From the NCBI GenBank assembly GCA_017515595.1, contig JAFWFL010000073.1, forward strand, positions 1 through 61,709: a DNA stretch of 61,709 bases, written 5' to 3'. Made by a program: the position numbers and the translations under genes. The notes below the pieces were generated by a model. It searched no databases. It saw only the letters and a program-made list of their open reading frames with translations, and had not been told where the DNA came from. Positions 17,744 through 25,740 of the stretch are shown one piece after another (position 1 is the stretch's first letter; each line of letters begins with the position of its first letter). The stretch comes from Coriobacteriales bacterium. Lineage in GTDB: Bacteria > Actinomycetota > Coriobacteriia > Coriobacteriales > UMGS124.

Positions 17744-19201
17744 ATGGACACTGCCGAGCCAAAAACAACTTATTCTTTTACACATAAAGTCTTGATTGTT
17801 GTTGGTATGGCTCTTGTTGGTATTCTCTCCAACAGTTTGCAAACAGCGTTTTTTGTTGCTAACGCAGATATATTTAATGGATTGTCACCTGTTGTTTTCT
17901 CAATGATCTGTACCGTATTAACTGCTGTTTGGCTAATATGCATAGCTGTTCTGGTTTCTCACAAACCCGGACTTTCCTCATGGGTACCCACTGCTTTTCT
18001 TGTTACAACAGGTATCGGTGTAGCACTGCTTTTCTGTGCTTTCCTTTTTGCATCTCCGCTTGTTATACCGGCACTTATAATGCTTTCATGTGGAATTGCC
18101 TTGGGTTTTTTGTTTTGGCTTGTCTTAACGGCGCGGGTTTCTCTGCAAGATGCGTTGATAATTCTCATTGTATTCAGGATACTTTCGGCTTGCGGTGCTC
18201 TTCTTATGAAAACTCTAAGTTTTCAAACCGAGTGGTTGGTGGCTCTTGTTGTGATTTATATCGCTTCTGTCGCTCTCGTGAAGACTGTACTTAATCAAGA
18301 TGCTCGTAATAGCTTTGTTGTGAGTTCCCAAACAAATGTTGATCTTTTTAGTATTAAAACCATTATAAAAGACCTTTGGGAACCGATTCTCTTTGTTTCA
18401 CTTTTAGGTTTTTCAAGCGGAACCATGCGGGCGTTTTTTCAACCTGACAACGCATTGTCATCAAGTCTCATTATCTTTTTTAGTACGCTTGCCGGCGTTT
18501 TAGTATTTTATTTGTTTATTGTTTTACAAGAGAGGTCAAAAAAGGCAACTGATACTCTCATTATTAAACTTGCTGTACTTTTAGGTATTACGCTTTTATA
18601 CCTTTCGCTGCCGTTTGTTGACCAAAAGTTTTGGGTGATATATGCTGGTGTTGTTGACCTGTGTTATGTTGCGGGAAGCATGATTATGAACTGGCTGTGT
18701 GTTAAAGAGTCACAAGATATCCCCGTCCGCGCAATCATTGTTTTGGGTGTATTTAAAGGGACAGTGTTCTTGTCAATTGCTTTGGGGTTTATTGCAAACA
18801 ATACTCTGGGTATGCTGGTACAAGAAAATACAACTCTTTCATTTGTGCTTTCCCTCATGGGGGTTTATATTATTTTGCTTACGACAGTAGTTGTTGTATT
18901 GAGGCGGCTCAGGCTTGCACTGGCTACAAGCAACACCCAGAACAGTCAAATTTTGGTAAACATGACAGAAGATCAGCTTCGCAATAATAAAGAACTTCAA
19001 GATACCTATGGCATAACCGGCCGCGAGATGGATGTATTGGTACTTGCTGTCGCAGGGTACAACATATCAGGCATAGGTAAACAACTATATATATCCGAGA
19101 ATACCGTAAAAACCTATCTCAAACGCATATATACCAAATTAGATGTACATAGCAGAGATGACCTGAGAACCTTTGTTACCAGCCTAACCAAAACCGCATA
19201 A
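17744..19201 (+). CDS. Membrane-bound LuxR-family regulator (12 membrane segments plus HTH)
   Basis: A 485-residue protein. Twelve hydrophobic segments span residues ~12-390, followed by a C-terminal LuxR/FixJ helix-turn-helix (YGITGREMDVLVLAVAGYNI, then SENTVKTYLKRIYTKLDVHS). The N-terminal part resembles a transporter-like fold rather than a receiver domain, so it probably senses a ligand in the membrane. This type is strongly expanded in Eggerthellaceae next to reductase genes. It is divergent from the double-FMN operon and probably controls it. Start ATG follows GAGGAAG. The stop is directly abutted by a REP element. Confidence 0.87.
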   Translation: MDTAEPKTTYSFTHKVLIVVGMALVGILSNSLQTAFFVANADIFNGLSPVVFSMICTVLTAVWLICIAVLVSHKPGLSSWVPTAFLVTTGIGVALLFCAFLFASPLVIPALIMLSCGIALGFLFWLVLTARVSLQDALIILIVFRILSACGALLMKTLSFQTEWLVALVVIYIASVALVKTVLNQDARNSFVVSSQTNVDLFSIKTIIKDLWEPILFVSLLGFSSGTMRAFFQPDNALSSSLIIFFSTLAGVLVFYLFIVLQERSKKATDTLIIKLAVLLGITLLYLSLPFVDQKFWVIYAGVVDLCYVAGSMIMNWLCVKESQDIPVRAIIVLGVFKGTVFLSIALGFIANNTLGMLVQENTTLSFVLSLMGVYIILLTTVVVVLRRLRLALATSNTQNSQILVNMTEDQLRNNKELQDTYGITGREMDVLVLAVAGYNISGIGKQLYISENTVKTYLKRIYTKLDVHSRDDLRTFVTSLTKTA

Positions 19202-19202
19202 A

Positions 19203-19243
19203 GGACAACGGGCGGACAACGGGGACAGGTGTTATTGTCCGCG
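19203..19243 (+). repeat. REP element, family A, upstream of the transposase
   Basis: GGACAACGGG repeated twice and then GGACAGGTGTTATTGTCC, matching the copies at 12976-13066. It begins two bases after the LuxR stop and ends 49 bp before the transposase start. Confidence 0.9.
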
Positions 19244-19292
19244 CTGATGATGTATAATGACCCACATAAAAGGAATACGGAGAGGAGACACT

Positions 19293-20051
19293 ATGGTTCG
19301 TACGATGCGTGTTTGCGGAGAATCCAATGTTTACCATGTTGTTACGCGTGGCGCGGGGCATTGTCTTATTTTTGAGGATAATGCCGACCGAGAGCATTAT
19401 CTTGCGTTGCTGGATACAGCTTGCGAACAAAACAATATCTCTTTGCTCGCCTGGTGCCTTATGAGTAACCATGTTCACCTTCTTGTTGAAGCTCCTATGG
19501 AACACATATCACAAATGATGCGCATGATTGGCTCGGCTTATGCTTTGTATTTTAACAGGCGTCATGGACGCATGGGTCCCCTTTTCCAAGGCCGGTTTAA
19601 AAGTGAACCGGTTGAAACTGACGAATACCTTTGTACTGTGGTACGCTACATCCATCGCAATCCTTTAAAGGCAGGTGTTGCCAACATAGATAAGTATCCT
19701 TGGAGTAGTTATTGCGAGTACATAAAGCAGCCAAAACGCGTTGATACTAGCCAGATACTTGCGCTTATGGATGGCAGGCCCGGTTTTATCGAGTTTCATA
19801 TGCAAGATGACCCAAGCGCGCCTTGTATTGACATTGAACGGGGTAGAAAGGTTATAGCAGATGATGAAGCGCTTAGTATAGCCCAAAGCGCTCTTCCCGG
19901 TGTTTCAATTGAAAGTATCTACTGTATGGATCGTGCATCACGAGATGAATCTTTGCGCAAGCTTAGTGCATCTCATTTATCTATTCGACAGATTGAGCGG
20001 TTAACCGGAGTTGCCAGGAGCGTCGTGAGTAAGGCAGCGCGCGGACAATAG
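19293..20051 (+). CDS. REP-associated tyrosine transposase (RAYT, IS200-like HUH nuclease)
   Basis: A 252-residue single-strand DNA transposase of the TnpA-REP type. The HUH metal site is in LMSNHVHLLVE (His60, His62) and the catalytic tyrosine is probably Tyr119 in RYIHRNPLKAG, the RAYT hallmark. The C-terminal ~60 residues (LSIRQIERLTGVARSVVSKA) form a helix-turn-helix-like tail. The ATG at 19293 follows GAGGAGA; a longer frame from 19257 lacks a ribosome binding site. The gene lies between two inverted REPs, and its last codons overlap the downstream REP. RAYTs are usually single-copy, domesticated enzymes that spread REPs through the genome. Confidence 0.92.
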   Translation: MVRTMRVCGESNVYHVVTRGAGHCLIFEDNADREHYLALLDTACEQNNISLLAWCLMSNHVHLLVEAPMEHISQMMRMIGSAYALYFNRRHGRMGPLFQGRFKSEPVETDEYLCTVVRYIHRNPLKAGVANIDKYPWSSYCEYIKQPKRVDTSQILALMDGRPGFIEFHMQDDPSAPCIDIERGRKVIADDEALSIAQSALPGVSIESIYCMDRASRDESLRKLSASHLSIRQIERLTGVARSVVSKAARGQ

Positions 20052-20076
20052 CACCCGTCCCCGTTGACCCGTTGAC
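20040..20076 (-). repeat. REP element, family A, inverted, at the 3' end of the transposase gene
   Basis: GCGGACAATAGCACCCGTCC followed by CCGTTGACCCGTTGACC is an inverted, slightly diverged copy of the upstream REP. It overlaps the stop codon of the transposase gene, so the pair 19203-19243 and 20040-20076 brackets the gene. Confidence 0.85.
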
Positions 20077-20081
20077 CGTGA

Positions 20082-20345
20082 TTATATTTCCCAAATGCCT
20101 GCGAAATCAAAGTCAGCATTTTCGAGAAGGGCTTTTATGCGCGGGCGGGCATTGAGAGGACTGCGCCAGGCGTAGCCACAGCCGGCCGAGATTTCGCGCG
20201 GGACACTTACCAAGCGTCCTTCTACTCCCTCTGTGGTAAGCAGGTCTTTGCAAGCAATGGCGTCGGTAGTGCTGTCGAAGGCGATGTACAGCTGCTTTTG
20301 ACCCGGCATATTATGAGATTGAGAATTACAGCGAAGCAGGCTCAT
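20082..20345 (-). CDS. DUF3343 protein (putative Se/S-binding)
   Basis: A protein of 87 residues, or 75 if it starts at the second Met (20309). It has the DUF3343 pattern: an N-terminal beta strand (LYIAFDSTTDAIA), an alpha helix, VPREISAGCGYAWR with the conserved Ser-Ala-Gly-Cys-Gly, and a C-terminal acidic helix. DUF3343 proteins nearly always sit by yedE/yedF-type genes and are thought to bind a sulfur or selenium atom on the Cys. No strong ribosome binding site marks either start. A hairpin at 20379-20418 separates it from yedF. Confidence 0.75.
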   Translation of the reverse strand: MSLLRCNSQSHNMPGQKQLYIAFDSTTDAIACKDLLTTEGVEGRLVSVPREISAGCGYAWRSPLNARPRIKALLENADFDFAGIWEI

Positions 20346-20378
20346 GCATAGTTCCGTTCAGTTTGCAATATCCTTGCG

Positions 20379-20418
20379 TGCCGAGAAACCCTGCCGGTTC
20401 TGCGAGGGTTTCTCGGCA
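20379..20418. terminator. Hairpin terminator built from an inverted pair of TGCCGAGAA
   Basis: TGCCGAGAAACCCT pairs perfectly with AGGGTTTCTCGGCA around a 12-nt loop. It lies just past the yedF stop on the reverse strand. It is one of four intergenic hairpins in the window whose stem contains GCCGAGAA. Confidence 0.85.
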
Positions 20419-20429
20419 TATTACGTGTT

Positions 20430-20636
20430 TTACTCGATGGTGATTACAAAGATATCGCCTTGCTCAACGTATGAGGCTTTGCGGCCTGAGCGCTCGGCGA
20501 GTTTGATGATGTTATCGCGCGGGGTGGCGCGGTCAGACTCAACGCGAATGGTGTCCTTGGGATGGTCCTTGAGGGCGTCCTGGACCATGAGCACGGGCTC
20601 GGGGCACGAGAGGCCTTTGGTATCGACTTCTATCAT
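20430..20636 (-). CDS. yedF: TusA/YedF-like sulfur (selenium) carrier protein
   Basis: A 68-residue protein of the TusA family with the defining motif DTKGLSCPEPVLMVQDAL (Cys11-Pro12-x-Pro). The cysteine carries a persulfide or selenide. Immediate linkage to the yedE gene (12 bp apart) points to the selenium-metabolism version, YedF. That family often has a C-terminal DsrE-like domain which is absent here, so this is a short form. Start ATG follows AAGGAGATGTAACC. Confidence 0.83.
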   Translation of the reverse strand: MIEVDTKGLSCPEPVLMVQDALKDHPKDTIRVESDRATPRDNIIKLAERSGRKASYVEQGDIFVITIE

Positions 20637-20648
20637 GGTTACATCTCC

Positions 20649-21707
20649 TTAAGCTTTGCGCTTCATGTTCACGAAGGCTATGACAAACAGAATAACAATG
20701 CAGGCTATGCAGGCAATGCGTCCGGCCTCGGTGGTTCCGGCGGCGCTTGAAGCAAGACCAAAGTTATGAGCGCAGGCTGCACCAACCAAAAATCCGAGGA
20801 AGGTCACGGCCGAGTCGGTCTCGCCGTTGCCAACAAGCACGAGCTGACGGAGCGGGCACCCGCCCAGAAGAACGGCGCCAAAGCCAACCACATACATGCC
20901 GAGGATGTTCCAGAGCGCCTCGGTATGGGCGATGGGCTGTGCCTCAAAAGCGAGGTTAAAGTGGCCGCTCACAAGGTTGTAAATGAGGACGCCGGCAAAA
21001 AGTATACCAATGACAATGAGTCCGCCAAAGTCATGAATGAGGAAGGCATCGCGAATGCTGCCGCCAAAGCACATGCGCGAGCGCTGGGCTACGGCGCCAA
21101 ATACGAGGCCTGCTACAATCGAGAGGATAACAGGGGCATGCATGCTGCCAGGGCCCTCGGTAGAAGCGGCAAAGAGGGTGGTGGCGATGCTCAGAATAAA
21201 GAGTACGAGCATGACAATGGGGAGCACAAAGCCCTCGGCCTTTTTAACGGCCTGAGCTCTGCCCAGCGAGAAGCCCTTCTTAAGGAAGAATGTACCGGTT
21301 GCGATACCGGCCACAAAGCCCACCAAAGCAACCCATGCATTAAGGTCGCCGGCTGTCATGCGCAAAACCATGCGGAGCGGGCAACCCAAAAAGATAAGCG
21401 CACCAATCATGACGGTCATGCCCAGGATAAAGCGCGTAAAGGGCGAGGAACCCGCGCTCGCTTTATACTCCTTGGTCGCAACCGCGGTGATAAGTGCACC
21501 AAGAATGATACCCACAATCTCGGGGCGCAGATACTGCACAACCGGAGCCGTATGAAGCTTTAAGGCGCCGGCTGTGTCTCGGATAAAACATGCAATGCAA
21601 ATAGCCATGTTCCCGGGGTTTCCGCTCATGGCAAGCACAATGGCGACTGCGGCTGCGAGTACACCGCAAATACCAATGGTAATGTAGTTCTTGGTCTTTG
21701 AGTCCAC
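20649..21707 (-). CDS. yedE: YedE-type sulfur/selenium-related membrane transporter
   Basis: A 352-residue membrane protein of the YeeE/YedE family, with about ten segments and two internal halves, each with a conserved Cys motif: LGCPLRMVLRMTAGD near residue ~102 and LGGCPLRQLVLVGNGETDS near ~285. A further RMCFGG cysteine lies at ~213. YeeE relatives import thiosulfate; YedE is the paralogue associated with selenium metabolism. The operon yedE-yedF, with DUF3343 nearby, supports the selenium role. Transcription starts in the gap shared with the forward reductase array. Confidence 0.85.
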   Translation of the reverse strand: MDSKTKNYITIGICGVLAAAVAIVLAMSGNPGNMAICIACFIRDTAGALKLHTAPVVQYLRPEIVGIILGALITAVATKEYKASAGSSPFTRFILGMTVMIGALIFLGCPLRMVLRMTAGDLNAWVALVGFVAGIATGTFFLKKGFSLGRAQAVKKAEGFVLPIVMLVLFILSIATTLFAASTEGPGSMHAPVILSIVAGLVFGAVAQRSRMCFGGSIRDAFLIHDFGGLIVIGILFAGVLIYNLVSGHFNLAFEAQPIAHTEALWNILGMYVVGFGAVLLGGCPLRQLVLVGNGETDSAVTFLGFLVGAACAHNFGLASSAAGTTEAGRIACIACIVILFVIAFVNMKRKA

Positions 21708-22337
21708 GAGAAATCTCCAGTGCTCAGTTGGGCCTTGGCGCTGTGAACAGGCGGTATACGGTCACTGCAGAGAGCCGCATAAAGCCGGATAGCACAAAGG
21801 CATCCTATATGAATAGAATCAGCAGAGGTTTTGATGTCTGCGCAAGAGCCCGTTGCAGAGTTACGAGCCTGCTCGCAGATAATGTAAACGCATAGTGTAG
21901 CCGTTTTGACTCAAAAGACACGCAGGAATCCGTAAGCGGTAGGTGAAATTATGCGTCAACCTTTTTTGACAGAACCAACATGGTGCAAGTTTTGACGGGT
22001 GCTAGCATGACGAGAAGCCAAAATCGAAGGGTTTCTCGGCAAAAGGCCTGGTAATTGAAATCATGAGAAATTTGATCATGCTAGCGCCCGTCAAAACTTG
22101 CACCATGTCAGATTATCCGTCTCTCAGCCTACAGTCAAGGTAGTATGGGACTCGTTCTTATCGCTCAAAATCTTTTGCAATTGATGCCTGTTTTTGGGAG
22201 CGCTCACCGCTTTCATACGTAAATCCAAGACGAGTCATACTCATTTGTATTATATTCATTCTTACCAAGATGCGTGTCTTCTGCGTTTTGGGCCGAATTT
22301 GTTTTTGCATAAGGAAGAACAGGAACAAGGAGGAAAC
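21708..22337. other. 630-bp intergenic region between yedE and the reductase array
   Basis: No convincing gene. It must hold the divergent promoters of yedE and of the first array reductase. A long inverted repeat fills 21979-22107. The reductase start at 22338 has an AAGGAGG ribosome binding site at 22327-22333. Confidence 0.7.
21979..22107. repeat. Long inverted repeat A (32-bp arms, one mismatch)
   Basis: The left arm 21979-22010 (begins CATGGTGCAAGTTTTGACGG) is repeated in reverse at 22076-22107, with a single T/C difference. The 65-bp interior contains one TTCTCGGC (22033) with a degenerate partner CGAGAAGCC. No flanking target duplication is visible. It could be a mobile-element relic (MITE-like), a regulatory stem or an RNA gene. 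Confidence 0.9.
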
Positions 22338-23984
22338 ATGGAAGATGTAACAAGAAGGTCTTTTGTAGCCGCAACCGCCGCAACCGCTGCTGTTGCCGCA
22401 GCCGGACTGGCTGTGAACCCGTCTCTCAGCAAAGCAGTTGCTGACGAGAAGCCCATCATGACGCTTCGCGGTGACCTGGATGCACGCTATGACATTAGCG
22501 CAACAGCCGCCATCAAAGAGCCCATTGCCGATGATGCCATCGCAGAGACCAAGGAAGCCGATGTCATCATTGTTGGCGCGGGTATCTCGGGAGCTATTGC
22601 TGCCGCTGTCTGCGCTGAGAACGGCAAGTCCTGCATCGTGCTCCAAAAGCATGATGGCGCATTCTCCAACGGCTGGGGTATTGCTGCATGCAATTCCCGC
22701 GCCCAAAAAGAGGCCGGCTATGAGTGCGACTGGATGGAAGCCATCAACAAGTGGAACCGCGCAGGCGAGAACCGCGCCAATATGCCCATGGTTATTAAGA
22801 ACTGGCTTGGTTACTCCGGCCAAATGATTGACTGGCTCTATGACCGCTGCAACGATGCTGAGGGCGCAGGTCCCATGATTGCCCCGCCCAACATGAAAGC
22901 CACCTATGAGGATGACTGGACATTCACCTATGCAACCGCTCATGGCTGGATGGGCCAGATGCCCGGCGTTGCTCAGTATCTTATTGACTATGCAATTGGC
23001 CTGGGCCAATGCGAAGTTCTGTACGAGACACCCGGCGTTCAGCTGAAGACCAATGAGGCCGGCGACGTTATTGGTGTTATTGGCCAGGCTCCCGATGGTT
23101 CCTTTATTCTGTGCCTTGGCGAGAACACCATTCTTGCTGCCGGTGACTATGGTCACAACGAGGGTCTTCGCAATGAGTTTATGCCCCACATCGAGGGCCT
23201 TCCCTCGGCATATCCCACCAAAGAAAACACCGGCGACGGTATTTTGATGGGCTACTGGATTGGCGGCGTTATCCAAAAGGCTCCGCACTGCGGCAATATC
23301 CATTATGATCCGCCGGTAAATGTACCTGATGTTTCAGGTTCAGGCCAGCCGTGGCTCTCGGTGAACCAGCATGGCAAGCGCTTCGCAAACGAGGACGTTG
23401 TTTACGGTCAGATTTACGCTCAGGATATGAACCAGCCCGGCCTTATGCACTGGCAGATTTTTGACGGTGACTTCAAGGCCCAGTGCGGCACCATTGGCTC
23501 AGGCATGATGCGTACCGAGCCGTTCCCCGGCTATGGCGACGCCATTGAAGCCGCAGCTGATGAAGGCAAGTGCAAGCGCGCCGATACCCTCGAAGAGCTT
23601 GCAGCTCAGATGGGCTTTGATGAGGAAGCTACCGCCAACTTCATCGCTACCGTTGATCGCTATAACGAGCTCTTTGACAAGGGTATTGACGAGGACTTTG
23701 GCAAGAAGGCCGCATACCTCACCGCTATCCGCAAGCCTCCGTTCTACGCTGTTGCACGTCAGGCCGGTGTTCTCTGCACTTTGAGCGGTCTTTTGACCAA
23801 TGAAGATCTCCAGGTTATCCGCGAGGACGAGAGCGTTATTGGCGGCCTCTACGCCGTTGGTAACTGCCAGGGCGGATGGTTTGGCGGTCTCGAGCATCAG
23901 ATGATGATCCCCGGTATGAGCCTTGGCCGCGCAGCCACCACCGGCTATGTCGCTGCTCTCCGCATCTGCGGCGTTATCGAGTAA
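22338..23984 (+). CDS. Tat-exported FAD-dependent reductase (array member 1)
   Basis: A 548-residue flavoprotein with Tat motif TRRSFVAA (residues 5-12), FAD-binding GAGISG (80-85) and C-terminal GLYAVGNCQGGWFGG. The acidic residue that usually contacts the FAD ribose after beta-strand 2 is Gln (VLQKHD). The substrate loop reads LCTLSG instead of HHTMGG, and the usual HGxNRLGGN is absent. It is an organic-acceptor reductase of unknown substrate outside the membrane. Start ATG at 22338 has AAGGAGG; a longer frame from 22194 has none. It is the first of four tandem relatives in the same direction, 46 bp before the next. Confidence 0.88.
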   Translation: MEDVTRRSFVAATAATAAVAAAGLAVNPSLSKAVADEKPIMTLRGDLDARYDISATAAIKEPIADDAIAETKEADVIIVGAGISGAIAAAVCAENGKSCIVLQKHDGAFSNGWGIAACNSRAQKEAGYECDWMEAINKWNRAGENRANMPMVIKNWLGYSGQMIDWLYDRCNDAEGAGPMIAPPNMKATYEDDWTFTYATAHGWMGQMPGVAQYLIDYAIGLGQCEVLYETPGVQLKTNEAGDVIGVIGQAPDGSFILCLGENTILAAGDYGHNEGLRNEFMPHIEGLPSAYPTKENTGDGILMGYWIGGVIQKAPHCGNIHYDPPVNVPDVSGSGQPWLSVNQHGKRFANEDVVYGQIYAQDMNQPGLMHWQIFDGDFKAQCGTIGSGMMRTEPFPGYGDAIEAAADEGKCKRADTLEELAAQMGFDEEATANFIATVDRYNELFDKGIDEDFGKKAAYLTAIRKPPFYAVARQAGVLCTLSGLLTNEDLQVIREDESVIGGLYAVGNCQGGWFGGLEHQMMIPGMSLGRAATTGYVAALRICGVIE

Positions 23985-24030
23985 AACTGATTTGCTCTCT
24001 ATCCGTTCCATCTATATGAAAGGGGTTTTG

Positions 24031-25623
24031 ATGGATACTAAGCTGTCGAGAAGGTCGTTTGTGGCAGGTTCAGCGGTTGCGGCAGGAGCAGCTGCCCTTG
24101 GTGCAACAGGTATAGCAAGCGCAGATGAACCGGCGGCTCCCGTAAGCTCATGGAAGATTGCACCGGAGCCTATTGGCGATGATCAGATAGCCGAGACCTT
24201 TGAGGCTGATCTTGTTGTTGTGGGAGCTGGCGCAGCAGGCTGCATGGCAACCGCGACCGCCGTTGATGACGGCGCTTCCGTAATCTTGCTCCAAAAGGAT
24301 GAGGAGCCGTTCTGCCATGGCTACGCATTCGCAGCCAACGGAACCTCAAAGCAAAAAGAGGCCGGCGTGGAGGTTGACGGCTGGGAAGTTATGAACCACA
24401 TTAACCTCCTGAGCGAGAACAAAGCCAAGACAGAGGTCATCCGTAACTGGGTTAAGTACAGCGGTGAAATGACCGACTGGCTTGCCGAGAAGATCGACGG
24501 TGTCGAGGGCGTCGGCCCCATCATCCTCGAGAGTCCCGAGCCTGCCGATGACGAGTGGAACTACACCTTCACGGTAACCCACCTGCCCGTTGGTAACTTT
24601 ACCCCCATTGGCAGTGTGCCTCCGGTTATCAAGTACCTCATTGCCGAATGTGACCCCGCTCTTCTCGACGCTCACTATAACACCCCGGCAGTACAACTCC
24701 GCAAGGATGAGAGCGGCAGGGTTACCGGTGTTATCGCCCAGCGCGAGGATGGCAGCTATATTCTCTGCAACGCAAAGAAGGGCGTTATCCTTTGTGCAGG
24801 CGACTACGGCAATGACCTGGAGATGCGCGATGAGCTGATGCCGTACGCAAAGGGTCTGCCGGCAGGATACGCCAAAAAGACCGATACCGGTGACGGCCAC
24901 AAGATGGCAGTTTGGATTGGCGCAGCGATGGAGCCGGCGCCCCACGCCTGCAATATCCACTACGACCCCGAGCTCAAGTACCCCAACTACCAGGGTACCG
25001 TTATGCCGTGGCTCCGTGTAAACGCAAACGGCGAGCGTTTCTCGAATGAAGACGTGCCCTACGAGCAAATCTATGCCAAGGACATGCATAACCCAGGTCT
25101 CATGCACTTCCAGGTCTTTGATGCTGATTACACCACCACCTGGAAAGAAATGGGCAAGGGCGGCGCTATGCGCGCTAACTGGGATGAGATTGTTCCCCAG
25201 GCGCTTGAAGCCGGCGACCTGCGCGTGGGCGAGACGCTCGAAGAGCTTGCCGAGGCAATGGAAGTGCCTGTTGATGTATTTGTCGCAACGGTCGAGCGCT
25301 ATAACGAGCTTTGCGACAAGGGTTATGACGAGGACTTTGGCAAGCAGGCTGCACGTATGAAGAAGGTTGCGACACCTCCGTTCTACGCGTTTGCACGTCA
25401 GGCAAGCTGCCTTACTCCTCTCGGTGGTCTCGAGATCTACGGCAACATGCAGGTTCTCGACGAGAGCGGCAAGCCCATCGAGGGTCTGTATGCCGCAGGC
25501 AACAACTCCGGCAATTTCTTTGGCGGTTTTGTACAGCGCATGTGCGCTCCAGGCTTTGGCGTAGGCCGCGCATTCCTAACCGGCCGCGTAGCAGCCAAAC
25601 GCGCCATCGGAGCTGAGTACTAG
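24031..25623 (+). CDS. Tat-exported FAD-dependent reductase (array member 2)
   Basis: A 530-residue flavoprotein with SRRSFVAG at residues 6-13, GAGAAG at 65-70 and C-terminal GLYAAGNNSGNFFGGF. The FAD-ribose position is again Gln (LLQKDEE), and the following Gly-Tyr-Ala-Phe-Ala region resembles member 1, so the two arose by duplication. The substrate loop is LTPLGG, differing from member 1. Start ATG 24031 has AAAGGGG. It is likely co-transcribed with member 1. Substrate unknown. Confidence 0.88.
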   Translation: MDTKLSRRSFVAGSAVAAGAAALGATGIASADEPAAPVSSWKIAPEPIGDDQIAETFEADLVVVGAGAAGCMATATAVDDGASVILLQKDEEPFCHGYAFAANGTSKQKEAGVEVDGWEVMNHINLLSENKAKTEVIRNWVKYSGEMTDWLAEKIDGVEGVGPIILESPEPADDEWNYTFTVTHLPVGNFTPIGSVPPVIKYLIAECDPALLDAHYNTPAVQLRKDESGRVTGVIAQREDGSYILCNAKKGVILCAGDYGNDLEMRDELMPYAKGLPAGYAKKTDTGDGHKMAVWIGAAMEPAPHACNIHYDPELKYPNYQGTVMPWLRVNANGERFSNEDVPYEQIYAKDMHNPGLMHFQVFDADYTTTWKEMGKGGAMRANWDEIVPQALEAGDLRVGETLEELAEAMEVPVDVFVATVERYNELCDKGYDEDFGKQAARMKKVATPPFYAFARQASCLTPLGGLEIYGNMQVLDESGKPIEGLYAAGNNSGNFFGGFVQRMCAPGFGVGRAFLTGRVAAKRAIGAEY

Positions 25624-25740
25624 TGATATACTTTTTATGCCTTGTAAGGCGCAACCAATAGGGATCGCATCCCGGCGATGCGCTTAACGCTGTCGCCGCA
25701 CGGGGTAGTCATTATTCGTCTCATTATGCAGGAGGAAACA

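Noticed and set aside
20766-21563. 265-codon forward frame opposite yedE
   Set aside because: Antisense shadow: highly charged and without domain content; the reverse frame has membrane segments and the YeeE Cys motifs.
22158-23303. 381-codon reverse-strand frame opposite array member 1
   Set aside because: A shadow of the biased third-codon composition of the forward reductase gene, which has a Tat signal, FAD motif and ribosome binding site.
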